Shown here: in pieces, positions 21,631 through 29,623 of the stretch | Numbering within the stretch: the stretch's first letter is position 1 | Layout: each line of letters begins with the position of its first letter | Source of the DNA: Prostheceraeus crozeri | Taxonomy: Eukaryota > Platyhelminthes > Polycladida > Euryleptidae | NCBI GenBank assembly: GCA_907163375.1 | Contig: CAJQUW010005758.1 | Location: forward strand, 1-64,000 | DNA length: 64,000 nt | Direction of reading: 5' to 3' | The notes under the pieces: model-generated | Database searches by the model: none | What the model saw: only the letters and a program-made list of their open reading frames with translations | Told to the model about the DNA's origin: nothing | Position numbers and translations under genes: made by a program

Positions 21631-22077
21631 CTAACGTTTCGGGAATGAAATTCCCTTTTTCAATACTAACATAATATCAAGAAATGGTACTCCTTTTTGT
21701 AATTTAAATAAAACATAAAAACATAATTGACCACAGTAAGTAGTTCCCGGTTTTTGAATTTGAAATGTATTATAAGTTCCATTGCCAAGTAATTTTTTGA
21801 CTTCGTTTGTTGGATGCAATCCATAAGAGTCAAAATAGTAATTATCTCCATTTTTATTAGACATACCTGCACACCAATGTACACCTTTTTGATCTGACGT
21901 ATGAAGATTTGTTATGAAATTTATAGTTATTGTTGGCTTATTCTTTAGGAATTGTAATTCGTCTCTCATTAGAACATGAAAATTCTTTATTCCCAATTGA
22001 TTTGCGATTTTCTTTAAATCGAAATTTGTAGTTGTTTGCGTTCCATATAATTTCAAAAACTCATTTATGTTGCTCAT
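21631..22077 (-). CDS. Polinton 1 adenain-like cysteine protease
   Basis: The 148-codon frame encodes a maturation protease of the adenovirus/Ulp1 fold that cuts virion precursors. The catalytic order is His in GVHWCAGM (~residue 67), Asp in YYFDSYGLHP (~83) and Cys in TTYCGQLCFYVLF (~115), with a Gln/Gly-rich oxyanion region. The start follows a T/A motif on the minus strand (22078-22094). It faces the integrase across a 25-bp gap and is convergent with it. Upstream of its N-terminus lie two more degenerate copies of its first ~40 codons (about 22380-22780). The frame is open at full length. Confidence 0.9.
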   Translation of the reverse strand: MSNINEFLKLYGTQTTTNFDLKKIANQLGIKNFHVLMRDELQFLKNKPTITINFITNLHTSDQKGVHWCAGMSNKNGDNYYFDSYGLHPTNEVKKLLGNGTYNTFQIQKPGTTYCGQLCFYVLFKLQKGVPFLDIMLVLKKGISFPKR

Positions 22078-22119
22078 TTTATAATAAAAAAATTCTTAAG
22101 GGACCCCTAGAAGTCAGAA

Positions 22120-22305
22120 GGGAGGGGGTATTGATTTAAAACTGTTCCATAATGATGACTTTCCTTACTACTTTGTCAGAAGGGGGGTATTGATTTAAAA
22201 CTGTTCTCGAATGATGACTTTCCTTACTACTTAGTCAGAAGGGGGGGCTATTGATTTAAAACTGTTCTCTAATGATGACTTTCCTTACTACTTATTCGAT
22301 TTTGA
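22120..22305. repeat. 61-bp tandem repeats upstream of the protease
   Basis: Three near-identical units carrying GTATTGATTTAAAACTGTTC and AATGATGACTTTCCTTACTA, each preceded by AGAAGGGGGG. They separate the protease gene from its degenerate N-terminal copies. Confidence 0.9.
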
Positions 22306-22379
22306 AATGATTTAATTTAATCTAAATTAAAAAGGTACATTTGTAAGGAATTAGTTTATTAGCAGAGTTAGTGTTTCGT

Positions 22380-22790
22380 ACATCTTTAATCAACTGAAAT
22401 TCATTTCTCATCAATATGTGAAAATTCTTTATTCCCAATTGATTAGCAATCTCATTTAAATCGAAATTGACGTGGTTTGATTGCCGTATATTTTTAAAAA
22501 CTCAGTCATGTTATTAACCTGAGGACATATATCGCCTATATTATTACTCAGTATAACTGTCGGATTTTCATCATTCATTTTAAAGGAAATAAATTCTATC
22601 ATTAAAATTACCTCAGGCTTATGATCTTTTAGTTCGCACAATTTATTTCTCATAAATACATGAAAGTTTTTATATTCCTAATTGTTTAGCTATTTTCTTG
22701 AGATCGAAGTTTGTAGTTGTTTGTTTATCGTATTGTTTTAGGAAGTCGTTTATGTTTAATTTCTTTTTGTTTTTTCATTTATATTTGTCA
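22380..22790 (-). pseudogene. Two degenerate copies of the protease N-terminal region
   Basis: About 22385-22512 and 22640-22760 each repeat the coding block of the protease start (LKIYGNQTT, then the 'NQLGIKNFHVLMRNEL' region) at recognisable but lower similarity. Only the first ~40 codons are represented; catalytic motifs are absent. Tandem duplication with the intervening 61-bp array is the simplest origin. Confidence 0.75.
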
Positions 22791-22959
22791 TTTTCTTTGT
22801 TAGTTAATTACGTGAAGACTGAAAAGTGACAACGACGCTGACAGTTGATAAATCTTTATTCATCAGAACAAAAAGGAATACATCAGCCTGCAGGACAAAA
22901 AGGAAAAAAAAGAATCGCAGATTCCCACGAAGCGTCAAACTTCAATCTAAACGTTACAA

Positions 22960-23358
22960 CTATTGGTGTTGTTGATTATCTTCTTCTCTTTGAGCATGCT
23001 GTTGCCGTTGTTGCTCTTCTATTCGCATTTGTTCTTGTACTTGTTCATATGTTGGTGGGTTTGATACTTCAAAATTAATAGGTTGACTTGTTTGCTGTAT
23101 AATATTTTCTTCCTCCACTTCTGATAATTGTCTATTCATATTATAAAATAATTTCTGTCTCTGTTCAATAAGGTTTAGTATTTTTTTGTCAATTCTAAAA
23201 TTGACTCTTCTTTCACCAAGATTTTGAAACAAGACACCAATGTTATGATCACGAAATAAATTGCTCCTCGATTGAAGTTGTATGATTTGCCTTGTCAGTC
23301 CTTCTATTCTCTGACGTTTTACTTGAAGTCGAAGTCTGCGTTCAATAGATCCAACCAT
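22960..23358 (-). CDS. Polinton 1 Gln-rich protein with PPxY motif
   Basis: The 132-codon frame has a strongly basic N-terminus (MVGSIERRLRLQVKRQR), a middle helix (KKILNLIEQRQKLF) and a Glu/Gln-rich C-terminus. Residues ~100-104 read NPPTYEQVQEQ, a PPxY late-domain type motif that in viral proteins (including adenovirus pVI) recruits NEDD4-type ubiquitin ligases for trafficking or exit. It is the last gene before the right inverted repeat. I do not recognise the full protein. The PPxY call is a short motif and may be chance, though its context (proline pair followed by acidic/Gln residues in a disordered tail) is typical. Confidence 0.55.
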   Translation of the reverse strand: MVGSIERRLRLQVKRQRIEGLTRQIIQLQSRSNLFRDHNIGVLFQNLGERRVNFRIDKKILNLIEQRQKLFYNMNRQLSEVEEENIIQQTSQPINFEVSNPPTYEQVQEQMRIEEQQRQQHAQREEDNQQHQ

Positions 23359-23778
23359 GATATTGTGATAAAGTCAACGCTTTACGCAAGTACTCTCTTT
23401 CAAACGAACTGAGATAAGTTTAAAATTTGTTAAATGAGATATAGTTTATAAGCATCAATGAAATCCCTATGACAACGTTGACGCGACAATTGTAACTTTC
23501 TAAAACAATAGCGTTCAAGTAACCAATGAATTGCTGCCAATTTGTGAGCAGTTTTGGATTCCAAAACGGTTTTGGCAGCAAATGCGGTCACGGATGGAAA
23601 ACTGGCAGCACATTTGGCAAGTGGGGGGGGGAAGAGAAAGACATAAGTGCGGGTAACAGCTGTTTGATCTGCATTGTTTTATGAATGCGGGTATCAACTG
23701 TTCCCTACAATTGGGAGGTTCATCAGAGTGCAAAGCAGTAACAATAACAGGCATTCTAAGAGATTGTGTTACATATTT
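23359..23778. other. Gap before the Polinton 1 right inverted repeat
   Basis: No convincing gene. A 79-codon minus-strand frame (23515-23754) has no recognisable features and its composition (Cys, Pro and Ser scattered) looks accidental. Confidence 0.5.
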
Positions 23779-24186
23779 AAAGAAATATTTTTAGTCACAT
23801 AATTTTAGTTATCTCATATTTTAAAAACCTGAAAAATGGATTTAAAAGACGTTTTTAAAATTAACATTTTTATGATTTTTGGTGTCCTGGAACGGTCATG
23901 ATTTTAAGGGTGAAAATTGTAATTCTCAAATTTGAGATTTTGAAAAAATTGAAAAATTGGGTATTTTTAAAAACGCCTAAATTTATGAATTTAGGTCTTC
24001 ATAACCTGAAAAATGACCAAAATTCATGAATTTAGACCATTTAAAAAGTACCATTTTTTGAAAAATCGGTATCTTTAAAAACGACTAAATTCATGAATTT
24101 AGGTCTTAAAAACCTGAAAAAGGGACAAAATTCATGAATTTATGTCGTTTTTAAAAATACTATTTTTTGAATTTTATGGTGTCCTG
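23779..24186. repeat. Polinton 1 right terminal inverted repeat, inner part
   Basis: Inverted copy of 4715-5311 carrying the same TAAATTCATGAATTTA palindromes and one internal GGTGTCCTGGAACGGTC unit. It is cut at 24186 by Polinton 2; the last 22 bp lie at 48056-48077. Confidence 0.93.
24181..24186. repeat. Target-site duplication of Polinton 2, left copy
   Basis: GTCCTG immediately before the AGTAGTAAGC terminus; the identical hexamer follows the other terminus at 48050-48055. Six bp is the standard Polinton duplication. Confidence 0.97.
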
Positions 24187-24965
24187 AGTAGTAAGCAAAA
24201 CTCCACTTCTGGACCGCGCAAGATGGCGGCCATCGCTGCGTCCCCCCCCCCTCTGGCACGGCAGAGTGTCGTGGTCGGCCGCCGTGGTGCTTCGTGTCTG
24301 AGTCCCCCCCCCTCTGGAACGACAGAGGTTGTGGTCTGTCGTGGTGTGCCGGCCAGGTGGGTCCACGTTCACAACATGTTCGCTGACGTCCCCCCCCCCT
24401 CTGCAACGACAGAGTGTGAGACTCGGGTGAGTTGGTCCGACCGCCTGGTTGACGTGGGCGACCGTCTAGGTTGACGTGGGCGACCGCCAGGATTAGTCTT
24501 GAGGCTATAGTGTGTGATGTTTTTGGTGCAATCTGCTGAATGTTGGGTTGTAAAATGGGTTGTTTCGAGTGGAAGGAGTGGTCGGATGAGAAAACGGAGG
24601 TCAGATTCGGATTCAGCGTGAAATTCTGCATCGGTAGGGTGAGTTTCAAGGCAATCGGTGAGAAAAAATTTTCAACATTTTTCGAAAAACGACAGAGTTA
24701 GAATTTGGGACGTTTTGGTGTGTAGCGCCCAAACGAAGCATCGGATGAGAAAACGGAGGCCAGATTCGGAATCTACGTGAAATTTTGGGTTAGGAAGGAT
24801 GTTTCCAGCGAAATCGGAGAGAAAAAATTTTCGGCTGACGTCCCCCCCCCCTGGACAGCTTGCTTCCAGTGGACGGATTTTGTCGTGCGATAGCTCGTTT
24901 GAAAGCTAAGAGTGAGACAAATTCAGTGAAAGAATCGGCTTGTTCCTATCTGTCTTCGTTCAAAA
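24187..24965. repeat. Polinton 2 left terminal inverted repeat
   Basis: Inverted match to 47415-48049. It contains three units made of a C-run of 9-10 followed by CTCTGGAACGACAGAG-type hairpins (near 24243, 24307, 24390), then GACGTGGGCGACCG direct repeats. A block of about 200 bp (about 24515-24715), bounded by TTTTTGGTG and TTTTGGTG, has no counterpart in the right repeat. Confidence 0.93.
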
Positions 24966-26297
24966 GTTAGAGCGGTTACAAGATTTTAGGTCGGAGCTCG
25001 CTCACCTGAAAAAATCCTAAGTGTCAGAGTGACTTTGTATGGGTAAAATTTTGAAAATTTTCCAAAGTGTGGCATTTCGACCTGGGACCCTCACCAAAAC
25101 ATTTTTCATCAAATTTCACTGACCCCCCCCCCCGACAGCAATCTTCTAACTTTGGTTCTAGTGGACGGATTTTGTCTTACAGCTACTCGTTTGAAAGAGG
25201 AGAAAAAACTGCTCGACAACATTTTTTGTTGCGAGTCAATCGGACCAGCCGTTCACAAGTTAGAGCGGTTACAAGATTTTAGGTCGGAGCTCACCTGAAA
25301 AAATCCTAAATGTCAGAGTGACTTTGTATGGGTAAAATTTTGAAAATTTTCCAAAGTGTGGAATTTCGACCTGGGACCGTCACCAAAACATTTTTCATCA
25401 AATTTCACTGACCCCCCCCCCCGACAGCAATCTTCTAACTTTGGTTCTAGTGGACGGATTTTGTCTTACAGCTACTCGTTTGAAAGAGGAGAAAAAACTG
25501 CTCGACAACATTTTTTATTGCGAGTCAATCGGACCAGCCGTTCACAAGTTAGAGCGGTTACAAGATTTTAGGTCGGAGCTCGCTCACCTGAAAAAATCCT
25601 AAGTGTCAGAGTGACTTTGTATGGGTAAAATTTTGAAAATTTTCCAAAGTGTGGAATTTCGACCTCGGACCGCCACCAAAACATTTTTCATCAAATTTCA
25701 CTGACCTCCCCCCCCCGGACAGCTAGCTTCTATCTTGGCTTCTAGTGGACGGATTTTGTCGTGCGATAGCTCGTTTGAAAGCTAAGAGTGAGACAAATTC
25801 AGTGAAAGAATCGGCTTGTTCCTATCTGTCTTCGTTCAAAAGTTAGAGCGGTTACAAGATTTTAGGTCGGAGCTCACTCACCTGAAAAAATCCTAAGTGT
25901 CAGAGTGACTTTGTATGGGTAAAATTTTGAAAATTTTCCAAAGTGTGGAATTTCGACCTAGGACCGCCACCAAAACATTTTTCATCAAATTTCACTGACC
26001 TCCCCCCCCCCGGACAGCTAGCTTCTATCTTGGCTTCTAGTGGACGGATTTTGTCGTGCAATAGCTCGTTTGAAAGCTAAGAGTGAGACAAATTCAGTGA
26101 AAGAATCGGCTTGTTCCTATCTGTCTTCGTTCAAAAGTTAGAGCGGTTACAAGATTTTAGGTCGGAGCTCACTCACCTGAAAAAATCCTAAGTGTCAGAG
26201 TGACTTTGTATGGGTAAAATTTTGAAAATTTTCCAAAGTGTGGAATTTCGACCTGGGACCGTCACCAAAACATTTTTCATCAAATTTCTCTGAATGA
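24838..26297. repeat. ~290-bp tandem array with C-tracts
   Basis: Five main copies are marked by GTGTCAGAGTGACTTTGTATG at about 25020, 25310, 25603, 25897 and 26192, each followed by a C-tract of 9-12 and GTGGACGGATTTTGTC. The first unit overlaps the inner edge of the inverted repeat. Two subtypes alternate (CTTACAGCTACTCG versus CGTGCGATAGCTCG). No coding capacity is evident. Confidence 0.93.
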
Positions 26298-26425
26298 GGG
26301 GGGGCGGGGGGGGGAGGTCAGTGAAATTTGATGAAAAATGTTTTGGTTAAGGTCCCAGGTTGAAATTCGGAAGTTTTAAATTTTTCAAAATTTTCACCAC
26401 ACTGGAGCTCTCACACTTAGGAATT
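26262..26425. repeat. Inverted end of the 290-bp array
   Basis: The last unit meets an inverted partial copy: CATTTTTCATCAAATTTC is answered by TCAGTGAAATTTGATGAAAA across a G-rich centre (GGGGGGGCGGGGGGGGG). The result is a large hairpin-forming sequence at the end of the array. Confidence 0.85.
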
Positions 26426-26603
26426 TTTTCACTTGTGGCATGTTACATGGACATGTGCTGGCGGACCAACTTCCCGTGGTCATATGAGAATGGTTCAGGT
26501 GTCATATTGTAAAGAATGATGAGACAAATCGTTTGCAACAAACCGCATGTCGCTACGATGAATACTTTCGGAGATAGAGCCATTTTAAGTTTTCTTCCGA
26601 GCA

Positions 26604-26642
26604 TATATAAACCCCCGACAACGTAAGTCTGATCACTTCATC
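26604..26642 (+). promoter_or_regulatory. TATA/initiator promoter 1 (Polinton 2)
   Basis: TATATAAA at 26604-26611, then TCACTTCATC 22 nt later. The same arrangement occurs at 28646, 29168, 30971 and, on the minus strand, 47231. Confidence 0.7.
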
Positions 26643-26652
26643 GAAAGACGAG

Positions 26653-27182
26653 GTAAGCGACGGTCGTCGCTCTGAGCTCCCGATATCGGGTGCAAAGGAC
26701 TCTATCTTTTGAAGTAGGCAAGCTATCTTGCTACTTCAAAGTTTGTATGATAGAGTTTGATAGTGTCTTTACTACTGATAAAATTTTTTAAAAGTAGTAT
26801 GAGTAGTAAAATGCGGAATTTTTTAAAAATTCTTAATTTTCACTTTTTTCAAAGTTTTAACATATAGACTAAGGTTTTCAAGTATGCTGAGTTCAAATAT
26901 GCTATCAGATTTGAAATTTAACTAAGTCTAAGGCAGCTTTGAGGGGTTAGATCCCAGCTACTGATCACTACCTTTGACTCGGCGTTCCTGTTACCACTTC
27001 GGGGCAGTGACAATGATGTCTTCAGCTGTAAAGAGCGGGTATCGGGGAAGATCTCTCACTTCCCTAGTGATCGGTACAAGGCCTTCGGGCTGTCGACGGG
27101 ATCGAGTGCCACTCACTACACTCTTTAGGAATATGACTGTACTACATGATTCCAAACTTATACAAATTTCATTATCTTACAG
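26653..27182 (+). other. Candidate 5' intron
   Basis: GTAAGC at 26653 lies ~20 nt after the presumed transcription start and a pyrimidine-rich TTATCTTACAG ends at 27182, 17 nt before an ATG. Inside are several short GC hairpins, for example around AAGGCCTTCGGGCTG near 27080. The intron is a prediction from splice signals only. Confidence 0.45.
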
Positions 27183-27238
27183 TTCACAATAAAATCTAAC
27201 ATGGCCAATGACAAAAATCGTAAATATCACATCAAAAT

Positions 27239-28174
27239 GTGCTCTTGTGGCGAGTTAATCGCAGTGCGGACGCCAAAGCTCATGTGAAGAAGGCGGGCAC
27301 CGGCCACATGATTGTCTTGAATAGGGTTGCTTGCGTAAAGTGTAGAGTGCTGAAGGGTGATGAGGATGAGGTGCGTTTTTACAGAGTGCATGCTGACTGT
27401 AGTGGTGGTTTAGTGACTGATTTGAGATTTACGCAGTTGATTGTGGAAAAGAGGGAGCGAATGTTGGCGAATGTTGCGAATGTTGTTGAGAATGTTGTTG
27501 AGAATGTTGTTGAGAATGTTGTTGAGAATGATGAGTTGGCGAGAGCGGTTGCGTCGTTGGAGGGTGAGATTGAGCAGCGGAAGAGAGTGCTTGAGAGTGA
27601 TGATGAGGATGATGTGGATTTAGATAGGGAGCGTGTGAGGAAGCGTGTGAGGAAGTTGAGCTCTTCGTCATCGGAGGTGTCCAACATCGTCATCACCGAC
27701 CCCCCGAAGAGCTCATCTTCCCCAAAAGTGAAGAGTGGTGGGATTCGTATGCAGTCGGCGAGGTGGTTGAAGGATGAAGAGAAGAGGCATGTTTCGCAGC
27801 AGATGGCGCATGAGTTGTTAGTGAATAAGTTTGAGAGTTTGAAGAAAGTGAAGGATGAAGTTGTGAAGGAGTTGGATGAGTTGAAAAAGAAGGATTTGAA
27901 GTCGAAGGAGGTGGCGGATGAAAACATTAGAATGAGGCGTTGTGTGACTGATTTGAAGAATAAGACGCGAGAGTTGGAAGAGAAGAATGATGCGTGTGAG
28001 AAGAGGGCGAGTGCTGCGGAGAGAAGAATGAGAGATGCAGAGGCGAAGTTTGAGGAGATGATGAAGGAGATGAGTGTGTTGAGAGCGAGGAATGTTGAGT
28101 TGGAGAGGACTGTGGCTCGGCGGGGTGATGAGAGGCAGGCGTGTGAGAAGTTGGAGCGCATGAGGGATGAGTGA
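27239..28174 (+). CDS. Polinton 2 nuclear-type coiled-coil protein, unknown family
   Basis: The 311-codon frame has a cysteine-containing basic start (CVKCRVL near residue 35), a short tandem repeat VENVVENVVENVVEN (residues ~82-96), an acidic patch (ESDDEDDVDLD), two basic clusters (RERVRKRVRKL), a Ser-rich linker with prolines and then ~150 residues of almost unbroken heptads (KKVKDEVVKELDELKKK to the end). The layout is that of a dimeric, nucleus-directed scaffold protein. GTTGTTGAGAAT-type repeats at 27483-27530 encode the VEN units and are a likely site of copy-number change. It is the first gene of the left arm, behind promoter 1. I do not recognise its family. Confidence 0.6.
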   Translation: MLLWRVNRSADAKAHVKKAGTGHMIVLNRVACVKCRVLKGDEDEVRFYRVHADCSGGLVTDLRFTQLIVEKRERMLANVANVVENVVENVVENVVENDELARAVASLEGEIEQRKRVLESDDEDDVDLDRERVRKRVRKLSSSSSEVSNIVITDPPKSSSSPKVKSGGIRMQSARWLKDEEKRHVSQQMAHELLVNKFESLKKVKDEVVKELDELKKKDLKSKEVADENIRMRRCVTDLKNKTRELEEKNDACEKRASAAERRMRDAEAKFEEMMKEMSVLRARNVELERTVARRGDERQACEKLERMRDE

Positions 28175-28180
28175 GAACGT

Positions 28181-28390
28181 GTGAATGAGGATCGTTTGTT
28201 TGAATTTCACATCCCTATTCGGGACAATCATTTGGCCGGCGAAGTATTGGTAAATAAAAATCTGGACGAGTCAATTATTTGCTACAACGGTCATCCGAGC
28301 AAGAAGTGTCTCCATGCAAGCTTACGAATGCGCGGTCACTTGCATAAATTTTCGATTCGGAAACGCGCGAGACTACCTAAGGATGACTAA
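28181..28390 (+). CDS. Small basic Polinton 2 open frame
   Basis: The 69-codon frame starts 7 nt after the coiled-coil gene ends. The Cys/His/Lys-rich second half (CYNGHPSKKCLHASL, then RMRGHLHKFSIRKRAR) could be nucleic-acid binding. A GT-AG intron candidate (28395-28454) begins 5 nt beyond its stop. Whether this is a separate protein or an end part of the previous gene is unclear. Family unknown. Confidence 0.35.
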   Translation: MNEDRLFEFHIPIRDNHLAGEVLVNKNLDESIICYNGHPSKKCLHASLRMRGHLHKFSIRKRARLPKDD

Positions 28391-28394
28391 CTTG

Positions 28395-28454
28395 GTAAGT
28401 GAAAAGCAAATAAGATAGTATATCCTATTCTAATACATATCATTTTCATTGCAG
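28395..28454 (+). other. Candidate 60-nt intron
   Basis: GTAAGTGAAAAG at the start and TTTTCATTGCAG at the end, with AT-rich content between. Its short length matches the other predicted introns of this element (about 59-67 nt). Confidence 0.5.
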
Positions 28455-28486
28455 ATCTTTGCCCGCCTTCACCACCCCATCAATTT

Positions 28487-28630
28487 ACTCCCGAGAACGA
28501 ACCATCGGCTCTCTTAAGGGCCACCTAGGGCAAGACATGATAGAACCTCCACGCGGTTTGCCCTGGCAGTCTTCGGACTGGCGAATACTATCATTAAGTT
28601 GAATCTGCTATCAGTCAACTTGAACGTTGC
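28487..28630 (+). ncRNA. Structured repeat R1
   Basis: First of three ~145-nt repeats. Each can fold into a central helix (AGGGCAA with TTGCCCT), a 5-bp UUCG hairpin (CAGTC TTCG GACTG) and a 7-bp hairpin (AAGTTGA with TCAACTT). R1 ends 15 nt before promoter 2. It differs from R2 and R3 by small changes near the central helix that leave pairing possible. Function unknown. Confidence 0.6.
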
Positions 28631-28645
28631 GTCGCGTTAGAGGGG

Positions 28646-28675
28646 TATATAAACCACTGCCTCTCATTTCATTTC
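28646..28675 (+). promoter_or_regulatory. TATA/initiator promoter 2
   Basis: TATATAAA at 28646, then TCATTTCATTTCATTTC from 28664; the ATG of the 88-codon gene is at 28685. Confidence 0.75.
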
Positions 28676-28684
28676 ATTTCAATC

Positions 28685-28951
28685 ATGCAGACGCCGAACA
28701 GTCAAGTTAGCTCTCCTCGCGGACCGCAGATAAGGCCGCGAAATTTATTTGAGGAGTTTGTCAGGCTAGAGGAGCAAGACAGAGTCCACAACAATCTTGC
28801 TCGGATTGGCAATCCGATGACAGCAACTGCTGTCAATCCAACGGAATGGTGCTACATTCCACTCTATACTCACATGCCAGTTAGTGTGGAAGTCGACAGT
28901 GCTACCAAAGAGAGAGTCTTTGACTCTCTCAGCAGAATTGGTAGGCTGTAG
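28685..28951 (+). CDS. Small Polinton 2 protein A, unknown
   Basis: The 88-codon frame begins 39 nt after a TATA box and ends 8 nt before structured repeat R2, which supports a real gene. The N-terminus is Ser/Pro-rich (TPNSQVSSPRGPQIRPR), then a charged helix (NLFEEFVRLEEQDRVHNNLARIG), a short central part (NPTEWCYIPLYTHMPVSVEV) and an ending helix. No family was recognised. The promoter type suggests early expression. Confidence 0.6.
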   Translation: MQTPNSQVSSPRGPQIRPRNLFEEFVRLEEQDRVHNNLARIGNPMTATAVNPTEWCYIPLYTHMPVSVEVDSATKERVFDSLSRIGRL

Positions 28952-28958
28952 GATGACG

Positions 28959-29104
28959 ACTCCCGAGAACGAACCATCGGCTCTCTTAAGGGCCACCATG
29001 GGGCAAGACATGATAGAACCTCCTCGCGGTTTGCCCTGGGCAGTCTTCGGACTGGCGAATACTATCATTAAGTTGAATCTGCTATCAGTCAACTTGAACA
29101 TTAT
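28959..29104 (+). ncRNA. Structured repeat R2
   Basis: Second copy, almost identical to R3, starting 8 nt after the stop codon of small protein A. No AATAAA is visible between this stop and the next TATA box, so the repeat may serve as the 3' end or a stability element. Confidence 0.6.
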
Positions 29105-29167
29105 GCAGTCGATTGCTATCCCTGAAGCATTCTGATTCGCTGTTGAGCAATTCATTGTTGAAAACCC

Positions 29168-29204
29168 TATATAAGCCAGAAGATTGTAGCGCTTCTCATT
29201 CAAT
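29168..29204 (+). promoter_or_regulatory. TATA/initiator promoter 3
   Basis: TATATAAG at 29168, then TCATTCAATTT from 29196, 20 nt before the ATG of small protein B. Confidence 0.75.
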
Positions 29205-29215
29205 TTGAAGTCACG

Positions 29216-29467
29216 ATGGAAGCGACATCTGCCGACAATATTCCCGTCTTCACTGATGAAGACAACGGCATTCCCGAGTTCGTCATCCTCGACGAGTGGG
29301 ATGAGGATGAGAAGAAGGGGAAGATCAAGAGGATCGTTTGGACGGATGAGGTGTGGACTCCAAATACCACCCGCATCCGAAAGGTGCCAGATGCACCACC
29401 ACGGCTTAGGCGGTATAGGGTATACGAGAACCTAACCGTCATACCTATTGACTATTCAAGCCAATAG
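29216..29467 (+). CDS. Small acidic Polinton 2 protein B, unknown
   Basis: The 83-codon frame is behind promoter 3 and ends 11 nt before repeat R3. The first half is acidic (FTDEDNGIPEFVILDEWDEDEKK), the second half basic (RIRKVPDAPPRLRRYRVYE). Its position and spacing mirror those of small protein A, so both belong to one set of small promoter-repeat cassettes. No family was recognised. Confidence 0.6.
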   Translation: MEATSADNIPVFTDEDNGIPEFVILDEWDEDEKKGKIKRIVWTDEVWTPNTTRIRKVPDAPPRLRRYRVYENLTVIPIDYSSQ

Positions 29468-29477
29468 TCATCTTGTT

Positions 29478-29623
29478 ACTCCCGAGAACGAACCATCGGC
29501 TCTCTTAAGGGCCACCATGGGGCAAGACATGATAGAACCTCCTCGCGGTTTGCCCTGGGCAGTCTTCGGACTGGCGAATACTATCATTAAGTTGAATCTG
29601 CTATCAGTCAACTTGAACGTTGC
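29478..29623 (+). ncRNA. Structured repeat R3
   Basis: Third copy, nearly identical to R2 over the whole length. No TATA-led gene follows it directly, unlike R1 and R2. Its constant place ~10 nt after a stop codon suggests a 3' UTR element. Confidence 0.6.

Noticed and set aside
23515-23754. 79-codon minus-strand frame between the PPxY gene and the inverted repeat
   Set aside because: No homologue-like features, no start motif, and composition unlike neighbouring genes.
24140-24649. Overlapping frames of 169, 110 and 70 codons on both strands, and the matching frames at 47707-48094
   Set aside because: They lie in the Polinton 2 terminal repeats, cross C-tracts of variable length, and run over the junction with Polinton 1.
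25067-25571. Two identical 71-codon frames
   Set aside because: They are repeats of the 290-bp array, not genes; other units do not keep the frame.
24838-26297. CRISPR-like repetition
   Set aside because: Units are ~290 bp without short spacers, and the context is a eukaryotic transposon.
27379-28161. 260-codon minus-strand frame, Ser/Phe-rich
   Set aside because: It is the antisense shadow of the coiled-coil gene 27239-28174; the GAG/AAG-rich sense strand creates long open CTC/CTT frames on the other strand.
29205-29435. 76-codon frame overlapping small protein B
   Set aside because: Out-of-frame shadow; the 83-codon frame has the promoter spacing and ends just before the structured repeat.
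28487-29623. Structured repeats as tRNA, hammerhead or HDV-like ribozymes
   Set aside because: No tRNA boxes, no CUGAUGA/GAAA core and no double-pseudoknot layout could be recognised; left as unknown structure.
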